This document shows, one piece after another, positions 20,653 through 28,467 of a DNA stretch of 38,889 nt. The stretch is taken from contig CAZMPG010000007.1 of the NCBI GenBank assembly GCA_964568345.1, positions 1 to 38,889 on the forward strand. Direction: 5' to 3'. A program made the position numbers and the translations under genes. Each line of letters opens with the position of its first letter. Positions within the stretch are counted from its first letter, which is position 1. The notes under the pieces were generated by a model, which was given only the letters and a program-made list of their open reading frames with translations, made no database searches and was not told where the DNA came from. The DNA comes from UBA12088 sp964568345. GTDB lineage: Bacteria; Patescibacteriota; Minisyncoccia; Phycocordibacterales; UBA12088.

Positions 20653-22019
20653 CGCGCCTGCTCTGCCTCGAGGAGGCGCACGAGGAGGCGTACCGGCTCG
20701 CCCGTTGCCCCTTTCGAGAGGTACTCTCCCTTGTCGCTCGTCATGCGCGGGGCGATGTCGAGGTGCACCCACGGGCCAGTGGCAAATTCAGCGAGGAACA
20801 TACCGCCGCCTATCGTACCCGCCTGGCGACCGTTTTCCACGGACACGTTTGCGACGTCCCCGAAGCGCCCCTTCACCATGCCCTTGTACTCGTCCCAGAG
20901 GGGGAGCGGCCAGCAGTAGTCGCCACTCTCCTCGCCAAGGGCAACGAAACGGGCTGCGAGCGCATCGTCCTTGCTCATGACCGCACTCGCTTTTGTACCG
21001 AGCGCGACAAGCGCCGCGCCGGTCAAGGTCGCCACATCCACGGTGAGCTTGGGTGTATAGCGCGCCGCGTACGTGAGCGCATCGGCGAGGATGATGCGAC
21101 CCTCAGCATCGGTATTCAGAACGTCGATCGTCTTGCCGCTCATGCTTCGGAGCACATCGCCCGGCCGATAGCTCTCCGCACCGATAGCGTTCTCCGCCGC
21201 AGGGATGAGCGCAACCGCATGCACCTTGAGCCCGAGCCGCGCGGCAGCGATGACCGCATGTGCGACCGCAGCGCCGCCCGCCATGTCGAGGTGCATGTCG
21301 AGCATGTAGTCTGCAGGCTTGAGCGACAGGCCGCCGGTGTCGAATGTAATACCCTTCCCCACCAAGACGACCGGCGCACCCTTCGCCCCTCGGTACTCTA
21401 CGATGATGAAGCGTGGCGCCTCCTTGGCACCTCGCCCCACCCCGAGAATAGCCCCCATCCCGAGCTTCTGCATCTCTGCGACGCCAAGCACCCGCACGGA
21501 GGCCTTTGTCCCCCGCGCGCCCGCCGCAATACGCTTTGCGAGTACCGCAGGCGTCATGTCGCCCCCCGGCATATTTGCAAGGTCGCGCGCAGCGTTCACC
21601 TCGCGCGCCACCACCTCGCCCCGCCGGAGCGCAGCCTCCTCCTCCTTGGTGAAGGTGCCAACGAGCGCGAGCTCCTCGAGAGTATCCAGCTCCTCCTTCG
21701 GCTTCGACTTGTACGCGGTAAACTCGTAGTTCGCGAGGTGCACATTCTCCCCGATGAGCCGGAGGAGGTCAGCGCGACCGAGCTCGGGGAGGGTATCGAG
21801 GGCAAGCGCGATACGCGGCAGTTTGTGCGCACGCGCTGTGGCGACTATACGGCGCAGGAGCGTCACCACCTTCCGCCGCGTGAGCGGCACGAGTTCTTTC
21901 GTACCGATTGAGCACATACTTCCATCGGGAAGCTCGGTAAAGCGGGAGTCTGATCGGGACGCATCAAAACGCACCGCGATATACCGCTTAGGGGATGTAG
22001 TGTGGAGGGTGATGCGCAT
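20649..22019 (-). CDS. pepA: leucyl aminopeptidase, M17 family
   Basis: The 456-residue cytosolic protein has the M17 metal and active-site set in place: K222 and D227 in VGKGITFDTGG, D245 in DMHLDMAGGAA, and D304, E306 and R308 in the signature NTDAEGRI. M17 enzymes form hexamers, bind two metal ions and release N-terminal residues from peptides. Residues 1-140 form the usual variable N-terminal domain. The start at 22019 is the first ATG; no SD is seen. It follows the aminotransferase gene by 24 nt, so the two are probably co-transcribed. Its TAG stop lies within the right terminal repeat of the MITE-like element, so an insertion may have reshaped the extreme C-terminus. Confidence 0.93.
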   Translation of the reverse strand: MRITLHTTSPKRYIAVRFDASRSDSRFTELPDGSMCSIGTKELVPLTRRKVVTLLRRIVATARAHKLPRIALALDTLPELGRADLLRLIGENVHLANYEFTAYKSKPKEELDTLEELALVGTFTKEEEAALRRGEVVAREVNAARDLANMPGGDMTPAVLAKRIAAGARGTKASVRVLGVAEMQKLGMGAILGVGRGAKEAPRFIIVEYRGAKGAPVVLVGKGITFDTGGLSLKPADYMLDMHLDMAGGAAVAHAVIAAARLGLKVHAVALIPAAENAIGAESYRPGDVLRSMSGKTIDVLNTDAEGRIILADALTYAARYTPKLTVDVATLTGAALVALGTKASAVMSKDDALAARFVALGEESGDYCWPLPLWDEYKGMVKGRFGDVANVSVENGRQAGTIGGGMFLAEFATGPWVHLDIAPRMTSDKGEYLSKGATGEPVRLLVRLLEAEQAR

Positions 22020-22043
22020 AGGTGTCAAGTGACCCAATAACCA

Positions 22044-23342
22044 TTACGATCTTACATATGCCTGAATGCTCGCGACGAGCTTCTCTAGGATGGTTTTGAA
22101 TTTCTCCACGTCAGGCTCGAGGAGGGTCATGCGGAAGCCGTGGAGGTGGCTGTTCATACCAGAGAGCGGCACGAGCACGATGCCGGTTGACGCCATGAGG
22201 TAGTACACGAAGCGCTTATCGAGCGCAACGTTCGCGGTAATGCGCTCGATGTGTGCACGCACCACACTATCGGCGATGGGGAGCGTCTGCCGGTCGGAGA
22301 GCACGCCGTCACGGAAGACGACCGATGCGTAGAAAGCTCCCTGCGGCTTGTTCGCGATGACCTCGGACACGCCGCGGAACGCTTCGGCAAAGAGCTCCGC
22401 TTTATTGTGGAAACGCTCCGCAACCTCGGCAAGGTGGAGGGGGTACTGCGGATCGCCGAGGATGCGCGGAAGCGCTTTCTGGGGGAGCGTCGTCGAGCAT
22501 ACCTCGAGCATCTTCGCGTCCACGAGCGTCTTCACGTACCGCGCGAATACGGGGTCACGCTCACGGTTGTACACCTCGATCCAGCCGCAGCGCGCACCTG
22601 GCCAGGGCACCTCCTTCGAGAGGCCCTTGAGGGCGATACCCGGCACACCGTCGAGCACCTTCGAGAGCGGCACCATAGCGCCGCCGTAGACGATATTCGC
22701 ATAGATCTCGTCGCTCATGACGAAGAGGTCGTGCTCGCGCGCTATGGCGACAATGCCGCGGAGCGTCTCCTCGGAGTACACGGTGCCGGTCGGATTGTCG
22801 GGATTCACGATGAGGATACCACTCACCTCAGGGTTGTAGTGTACCTTGCGTCGAAGATCCTCGAGATCGGGCTGCCAGCCCTTCTCGGGGAGAAGGTTGT
22901 AGGTGAGGTGTGGCGCATCAGCATGCGCTGCTTCCGCGGAGGAGTACGTGGGGTATGCGGGGTCGGGGCCGAGGATCCGCGCGCGGGGGTGGAGGTAGAG
23001 GAATGAGGTCTGGATAGCGTCGCCGAGGCCGTTGAAGAAGAGGATGTCGTCGGGGGTGATCTGCGCACCACCCTCCGCATTGCGCGCTGCGGCGAGGTAC
23101 TCCCGCGTCGCAAGGATGCCACGGGTCGGCGAGTACCCGTACGAGCTGTTGTCGTGGAGCGTGAGGTCGGAGACGATGTCCTTGATCCACTGCGGCACGA
23201 CGTGCCCCTTCGCGACCGGGTCGCCGATGTTTTCCCAGTAGATCGGCACCCCCATCTCCTTGAGCTTCTCACCGACCGCGACGATCTCGCGTATCTCGTA
23301 GGTGAGCTCGTCTGCGCCGGGGTGGACGATGTTGGTACGCAT
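22044..23342 (-). CDS. PLP-dependent class I/II aminotransferase (AlaC/AspC-like)
   Basis: The 432-residue protein has the fold type I aminotransferase landmarks: YGYSPTRG, N183 in NPDNPTG, D211 and Y214 in SDEIYANI, the PLP lysine K243 in LKGLSKEVPWPGARCGW, R251 close behind, and a C-terminal domain ending in HGFRMTLLEP (the carboxylate-binding Arg). It would move amino groups between an amino acid, possibly alanine or aspartate, and 2-oxoglutarate. Specificity cannot be read from the sequence. The ATG at 23342 lacks an SD and has TACGCT 6 nt upstream, so a leaderless start is possible. It heads a unit with PepA, which suggests peptide and amino-acid salvage. Confidence 0.9.
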   Translation of the reverse strand: MRTNIVHPGADELTYEIREIVAVGEKLKEMGVPIYWENIGDPVAKGHVVPQWIKDIVSDLTLHDNSSYGYSPTRGILATREYLAAARNAEGGAQITPDDILFFNGLGDAIQTSFLYLHPRARILGPDPAYPTYSSAEAAHADAPHLTYNLLPEKGWQPDLEDLRRKVHYNPEVSGILIVNPDNPTGTVYSEETLRGIVAIAREHDLFVMSDEIYANIVYGGAMVPLSKVLDGVPGIALKGLSKEVPWPGARCGWIEVYNRERDPVFARYVKTLVDAKMLEVCSTTLPQKALPRILGDPQYPLHLAEVAERFHNKAELFAEAFRGVSEVIANKPQGAFYASVVFRDGVLSDRQTLPIADSVVRAHIERITANVALDKRFVYYLMASTGIVLVPLSGMNSHLHGFRMTLLEPDVEKFKTILEKLVASIQAYVRS

Positions 23343-23348
23343 GGGGAT

Positions 23349-23354
23349 AGCGTA
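23349..23354 (-). promoter_or_regulatory. possible -10 box of a leaderless start (aminotransferase)
   Basis: TACGCT ends 6 nt before the ATG at 23342. The match to TATAAT is only partial; the spacing is what links it to the other short-leader genes. Confidence 0.3.
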
Positions 23355-23370
23355 CTACACGGGGAGGAAA

Positions 23371-23567
23371 GAGGAAAGAGGAAAGTAAAAAGAGAAAAGA
23401 AACGAGCGGAATAGTTTTCAGTTTTCAGATACGGGCAATGGGTGACGGGTTGTAAGTAACGAGCGACGAGTTGTATTCCCCGCGTATCTCCGGCACCATC
23501 ACGTATCGTCCGTACCTGAAAACTCTCGTGCTCTTTTCTTTTCTCTTTTTACTTTCCTCTTTTCTCT
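23371..23567. repeat. long polypurine/polypyrimidine inverted repeat
   Basis: The arm 23371-23407 (GAGGAAAGAGGAAAGTAAAA and onward) and the arm 23531-23567 are inverted complements in 35 of 37 positions, and further short matches (GTTTTCAG) extend the pairing inward. The region between them contains the near-repeat GTAACGAGCGACGAGTTGTA and no gene. It fills the 227-nt gap between the small acidic gene and the aminotransferase gene. A related pyrimidine tract (CCTCTTTTCTCTTT) occurs at about 28439-28452. Confidence 0.75.
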
Positions 23568-23569
23568 CG

Positions 23570-23917
23570 TTACTTTTCACTTTTCTCTCCGTCCTCCCGA
23601 TACGCCGTCACGAACGCCTCGATCTCCGCGAGGACGAAACTATCGAAGTCGGGGACACGCTCCTTGATGAAGGTTTCGAGCGCCGCGCGACGCCCGTCGC
23701 TCTCCGGATCTGCGGCGCTTGCCTCGAGAAGATTCCCGAGCTCCTCCTTCCCCTCATCGGGGAGCGAGGCGAAGGTGCGCTGCATCGCACCAGAAAAGAT
23801 AAGCTCGCCGAGGTCGGCAAGGAATGCGTCGCGCTCCTCCTCGGGCAGGAGGTCGAGCCCGAGCTCTTCAAAGAGCGCGGCTGGGTCGGGGAAGTTTTGG
23901 GGGAGAGGATTGGGCAT
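23570..23917 (-). CDS. small acidic helical protein of unknown function
   Basis: The 115-residue acidic protein appears all-helical: LFEELGLDLLPEEERDAFLA, then RTFASLPDEGKEELGNLLEA, then KERVPDFDSFVLAEIEAFVT. The pattern resembles small CPR proteins of the DUF5663 kind, a recollection that needs a profile search. It starts 15 nt after the stop of the 1448-residue gene and is probably co-transcribed with it. No signal, membrane segment or catalytic motif is visible. Confidence 0.7.
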   Translation of the reverse strand: MPNPLPQNFPDPAALFEELGLDLLPEEERDAFLADLGELIFSGAMQRTFASLPDEGKEELGNLLEASAADPESDGRRAALETFIKERVPDFDSFVLAEIEAFVTAYREDGEKSEK

Positions 23918-23932
23918 GGTGGTGAGGGTTGA

Positions 23933-26900
23933 TTAAGGTCGTGAGCGCTGCGCTGTTGCCGCGTCCTGCGTCCGCCGTATCTGCTCAAAGAGCTGCTCGA
24001 GCACCCCGCGAGCGGTAAAGCCCCTGAATTGTGCTTGATCGAGCGGGGTATCCATCGGTACCGCATCGCGGGGGTGGTAGCTATTATGCGCCTCAACAAA
24101 CGATCTTCGGAGGCTCTCGAGGACCGCATGGTACTCGGGCCGCTGCACCGCTTGGTCAAACGGCATATCCTTCGGTACACCGCGGAGCGAGTCGGTGAAG
24201 AGCTGGCGCACGCTGCTCGCCGCGAGGTTCGACACCCTTGCATCGGGAGATGTGTGGAGGAAGATCACCCGTCCCTCGGGGCCCCGCACATCCTCCACGC
24301 GGACACCCCCCATGAAGCCTCCCTGCACACCACCGCCCCTCGTGCCGACGAGAGCTCCCCCTACCGTATCCACCACCGGCGGACGACGGTACGGCGCGAC
24401 TTCGCTCGTTGGCGCGAGTGCTGTACGCCTGTCGTACACGTACGTACGATTAGGGGACATAGTGTCGTCTGCTGCTGCCTCCGGTGACTGCCCTACCCCT
24501 CCTGCCGGGCGGACCTGCTCGGGTGTCGGTGGTACGTGTGTGGGTGCCTGCACAGCCCGCGCGCGAGGGTCGAGGCTCCTCCCTACTTCACTCACCGGAG
24601 TCACTCCTACCGCCTTCGGAGCGTTGAGTCGTGCATCGAGCTCAGGGGTCGCTATGCCCACGGACTCCGGGTGAACATCGGGCACCTCGGGAGTATTGGA
24701 GACATGCGCCCGTGCCCCACCTGTCTGTTGAGTAGGGCTAGCTGAGGTGGGTCTCTGCGCAGCAGGCTCTGGGGGTACGGGCTTCGCTGCGGCTTCCACC
24801 GCGGTGGGACGTGGTGCGTGGTGCTCCACCACCCCGCTCCGCTGGCCGCGGACACGGTCGAGGAGGCGCTCCACCATGCCCGTGTCGAGCTGTACCTCAT
24901 ACCCAGAGCCCCTCCCGACCAGGTTCCAGTTGCCCTTCTGCACCCCAAACGCTTTCGCAAACTGCCCGGCAAGCTTCGGGTTCTTCGCAAGCTCGGCCTG
25001 GAGGAGGTGCGCCACGCGGCCGCGCTCTGCAGCAGTGAGGTCGGGGTACTGCTTCTTCACCCACGCATCGTCGGCGAGAAAGTGCTGGAGTACCCGCTCC
25101 ACGCTCTCACCCGGGGCGTAGTGCCCGGAGAGGGTGAGGGACGTGGGTCGCTCCGGCATCGGCCCGCTTCGCATACTCTGTACCGCCCCTGCGAGCGAGT
25201 CGCCAGAATCATGCTGGGTGACGTGTCCCTGTGCTGCGGGTGCCGTGTGTGGGACAGTCTGCCCAGCGCCTTTCATGGCGGCATTTCTCTTCATCGCCTC
25301 CTGTGCATACTGCTCTGCCGTGGGCACACCTTGCGTACCACCGGGCGACGCCTCCCCTTCTGCCGTCACCGATAGCTTAGTGCCCAATCCCTGCTCAAAC
25401 GAGGGGCGAAGCTCGGTTTGAGTCGTATACGAAGCGCCATGCGGGTTTACTGGTGCCTGTCCGGGTGCTGCCGCACCGGCAGCCTCTCGCTTCATCCGTG
25501 CACGCTCCTCGGGAGTATGTTCGATCGCGCGCCTATCGAGCTGAGAGTGCTCTGCACGCCGCTCTCCAATATCTACAGCATCACGTGCGGTAAAGTTCCC
25601 CGGCTGCGTAGGCCCTTCGGTGATGCGGATCGCCGGGGGAGCACCGCGTGTTTGCTCGGGAATCGTCACAGCAAAAGCAGCAGCCGCATCGCCCCCTCCT
25701 GGAGCCCCCGAGGGCTGTGTGAGGCTTTCGGTGGGAGGGGGATTCGGGGGAATGTTCGGTGGTGTCGGCGGCGCAGCTGGCGGAGTGGGCGGTCCCCCGG
25801 GAGGTGGGGGAGCTGTTGGTTCGACAGCTCCTTGGGCTTGTCCAACACCCCCGAAAAAGAGGGTGCGGAATGATTTCGCGGTCCAGTTGTCCGTGATGTG
25901 TCCGCCGACGCTTTCGAGGTTGCCCTCGAGCACTCCCGCGAGGGCTCCGTTCGCACCGCCTCCCGCAAGCCATGCTACAAAACCAGCGGCCCCTGTACTT
26001 ACCATGCCGACATGCTTGTCGCGGCGATGTCGTGCGAGCCGCATATCACGCAAGGCTGCAAGAGATTCTTCTTTGGCGTCCTTTTTTGCCCGAGCACCTT
26101 CCGTCAGTGTGCGATGCGCTGCAGTGAGACCTTCTTTCGTACCAGCTCCCACCATAAGACCAGCTCCGAAACCGATGCCACGCCGAACCGCTGCGGTACC
26201 ACCGATACCTACCGCACCAGCAACACCAAGACCAGCCGCGACGAAGGAACCGCCGAAACCTAGGAGGAAACCGGTGCTCATGGCGATGGCAAGTTTCTGA
26301 TTGTTGGGAAGGCTCCCGTAGTACTTCTGGTACTTCTCCTTGCACCATTGCCATGCTTCGATTCCAGGAACTTTTGCGTCGCGCGCAGCCTGCTCTATGG
26401 CCGCCACGTCGCGCATCATAGACTGCCGCAACATGAGGTCGTGGAGCTTGCTAAGCCGCTCGACCCTTTGGGCACGCTGCTGGAGTAACGCCTCCTTTGT
26501 CCACTCCTTGTCAGTCGCTACCCATGCGCCCTTTGTCGTAGTTCCTTTTTCCGTCACGACTTTTTCGGGATCCCACACGAGTTTTTTCTTCCCTACCAGG
26601 CTATTTTCAGCCTCAAACTTTTTTAGCTCACCGTCGTGCTTATTCACTCGTTCTTTGAAATCTCCGCGCACTTTGCTAAGCAGTGTGTTGTAGTGCACGA
26701 GTGCTTTGTCTCGCTTTTCTGTCTGTGCATGCAACTCAAATGATTCAAGACCGAGAAACTTCCCGAGCCGCGAGCTTTCCGCGCGCCGCTTCTCATAATC
26801 CGCGAGTGCGGCAAGGTACTCATCACGTGCCGCACGGAGCTCGTTATACCCCGCTCGCTCCCAGAGCGACCAGGTGACCAGGCTCCCCTCCCCCTCATCT

Positions 26901-28279
26901 TTGCTCGCCTTGATACCCTTGACGCGATCTACCGTTTCGTCATCTTTTACCCGCCCTTTCCCCGCTTCAACGGAAGCGTTTGGGTCCGTTTGGTCGGTGC
27001 GCGCCTTATTACGCGCATTAAGCACATCCGGATCGGCTCCCATGAGCTCTTTTCCGCCACCACCCCCTCCCTGGGGATCGGGTGATGTATTTCTTAAAAG
27101 TCTCGCTGCCTCCTCATCTTCCAACCTCCCCGCAAGATCTGCGGCGTCTGGTTCAAGCAAATTTCTTACGATATTCCACAACGCACTGCCATTGCATGAC
27201 TGCTGCCTACTTTCAAGCAGTCGTTCAATTTCCTTCCGTACATCGCAAATATCACATGTAAGTACGAGCGCACTTTCATGAGTATGGCCATCAGAGTACA
27301 GAGAAGCGTCTAGCTTTCTAAGGTTGCGCGCAATCTTTGCCTCCTCCCCCTCCGGGGGAAGATTGCGCATCCACACTTCAAACAGGTCATCACTAAAATA
27401 AAGAAATGCCCCTGAGGTAAAAGAATCGAGCGGATTCTCTCCTTGAGTGGGTGAGGGGTCTGAATTGGTGGGCAATGGCGCACCTTCCTCTACCGTGGTT
27501 CCAGAGTCTGGGGAAGGGGTGGGATGTTCGCCACTCCCCCCTTCACCCGCTCCTCCCTGCGGAGTGGCAGGGCTTTCCAGTACTTCCTCTGGGGTAGTCG
27601 GGGCTGCTTGAGGTTGAGGCTCTGATGATGCATCGCCCTTGACTCGCTCAGCGACGTCGATCTTCTCGGCAACTTCTTCGGAAACCTTCTCGAGCGCGGT
27701 GCGGAGACCCTGGTAGACATCTTTCTGATTACCCTCTGGCATTTTCATGCCGGCAAGCAATTTAATGAGCTCCTTACGAGCGGTCTCGAGATCCTTAAGA
27801 TTCGCGCCGTCGCCCAACGCACGCACCTTTTCAACCACACCAAACACGCGGGCCATGCTTGCTGTGGTTTGTGCATGGACTCCCTCCTTATCACCACTCC
27901 TTGCAGGGAGTGCTGTAAACTTGTCGAACGTAGCGCGGTCGAGCTCAAGGAACCTCCCACCTCGAAAGATTTCAACGATGGAGGCATCACGCAGATGGTT
28001 ACGCAAATCAGGATGGATATCCTCGAAGGTAGGTGGGGCTTCTTTCCTCTGGGTACCTTGCTCGGTAGGAGACTGCCCACCCTCCTGTGTTTGTGCCTCG
28101 GCAGTTTCTTTCTGCTGCTTATCCTTATTACCGCCAAAAAAGCTCGGCTTTTTTGCTACCTGCTTGACGCTGTTACTAGAAGCTCCTTGAAGTGCTTCTC
28201 TAACTTCTTGTGGTAGCGAGTCCCCTATGGTCGGTGATACATATTCTTCCCCGCCCTTCTTTTCCTGCCTTTCAGACAT
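23933..28279 (-). CDS. giant 1448-residue protein of unknown function with two hydrophobic hairpins
   Basis: No family is recognised. Residues 1-110 are charged and low-complexity (KKGGEEYVSP, DKQQKETAEAQ). A helical region follows up to about 650 with long charged helices. Two Gly/Ala-rich hydrophobic segments lie near 655-700 (MSTGFLLGFGGSFVAAGLGV) and 750-790, separated by a basic helix. A Pro-rich linker lies near 815-855 (PPPPGGPPTPPAAPPTPP). The last 590 residues are Pro/Thr/Gln-rich with short folded islands; one, LTLSGHYAPGESVERVLQHF...LTAAERGRVAHLLQAEL, looks like a small helical domain. The absence of a signal peptide and the early charged region suggest a cytoplasmic N-terminus. 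The ATG at 28279 has CATAAT 12 nt upstream. Confidence 0.75.
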   Translation of the reverse strand: MSERQEKKGGEEYVSPTIGDSLPQEVREALQGASSNSVKQVAKKPSFFGGNKDKQQKETAEAQTQEGGQSPTEQGTQRKEAPPTFEDIHPDLRNHLRDASIVEIFRGGRFLELDRATFDKFTALPARSGDKEGVHAQTTASMARVFGVVEKVRALGDGANLKDLETARKELIKLLAGMKMPEGNQKDVYQGLRTALEKVSEEVAEKIDVAERVKGDASSEPQPQAAPTTPEEVLESPATPQGGAGEGGSGEHPTPSPDSGTTVEEGAPLPTNSDPSPTQGENPLDSFTSGAFLYFSDDLFEVWMRNLPPEGEEAKIARNLRKLDASLYSDGHTHESALVLTCDICDVRKEIERLLESRQQSCNGSALWNIVRNLLEPDAADLAGRLEDEEAARLLRNTSPDPQGGGGGGKELMGADPDVLNARNKARTDQTDPNASVEAGKGRVKDDETVDRVKGIKASKDEGEGSLVTWSLWERAGYNELRAARDEYLAALADYEKRRAESSRLGKFLGLESFELHAQTEKRDKALVHYNTLLSKVRGDFKERVNKHDGELKKFEAENSLVGKKKLVWDPEKVVTEKGTTTKGAWVATDKEWTKEALLQQRAQRVERLSKLHDLMLRQSMMRDVAAIEQAARDAKVPGIEAWQWCKEKYQKYYGSLPNNQKLAIAMSTGFLLGFGGSFVAAGLGVAGAVGIGGTAAVRRGIGFGAGLMVGAGTKEGLTAAHRTLTEGARAKKDAKEESLAALRDMRLARHRRDKHVGMVSTGAAGFVAWLAGGGANGALAGVLEGNLESVGGHITDNWTAKSFRTLFFGGVGQAQGAVEPTAPPPPGGPPTPPAAPPTPPNIPPNPPPTESLTQPSGAPGGGDAAAAFAVTIPEQTRGAPPAIRITEGPTQPGNFTARDAVDIGERRAEHSQLDRRAIEHTPEERARMKREAAGAAAPGQAPVNPHGASYTTQTELRPSFEQGLGTKLSVTAEGEASPGGTQGVPTAEQYAQEAMKRNAAMKGAGQTVPHTAPAAQGHVTQHDSGDSLAGAVQSMRSGPMPERPTSLTLSGHYAPGESVERVLQHFLADDAWVKKQYPDLTAAERGRVAHLLQAELAKNPKLAGQFAKAFGVQKGNWNLVGRGSGYEVQLDTGMVERLLDRVRGQRSGVVEHHAPRPTAVEAAAKPVPPEPAAQRPTSASPTQQTGGARAHVSNTPEVPDVHPESVGIATPELDARLNAPKAVGVTPVSEVGRSLDPRARAVQAPTHVPPTPEQVRPAGGVGQSPEAAADDTMSPNRTYVYDRRTALAPTSEVAPYRRPPVVDTVGGALVGTRGGGVQGGFMGGVRVEDVRGPEGRVIFLHTSPDARVSNLAASSVRQLFTDSLRGVPKDMPFDQAVQRPEYHAVLESLRRSFVEAHNSYHPRDAVPMDTPLDQAQFRGFTARGVLEQLFEQIRRTQDAATAQRSRP

Positions 28280-28291
28280 ACGTTTATTGCC

Positions 28292-28297
28292 ATTATG
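28292..28297 (-). promoter_or_regulatory. -10 box of the 1448-residue protein gene
   Basis: CATAAT (5 of 6 to consensus) on the minus strand lies 12 nt before the ATG, which would give a leader of about 5 nt. No -35 is clear. Confidence 0.35.
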
Positions 28298-28358
28298 GTA
28301 CCCCGCCCCTACCCCCCGCACAATATGCGGCATCCACAGACGAGGGAATGAAAGCGAG

Positions 28359-28398
28359 CGAACTGCTCACACCCTCCGCGTGTCGTCCCTCGCCCCGC
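28359..28398 (+). repeat. end fragment of the MITE-like repeat
   Basis: AACTGCTCACACCCTCCGCG is identical to the left end of the complete element (20443-20462) and the following bases (GTCGTCCCTCGCCCCGCCT) still align with it; the rest is lost. It lies in the gap between the giant repeat-protein gene and the 1448-residue gene, next to a pyrimidine-rich stretch (28428-28467). Nothing else is visible in this gap. Confidence 0.65.
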
Positions 28399-28467
28399 CT
28401 CTATTGTCTAGAAGCCTTCGTCGTCCCGCCCGTCTCTTTCCTCTTTTCTCTTTCTCCTTTCCTCTCT

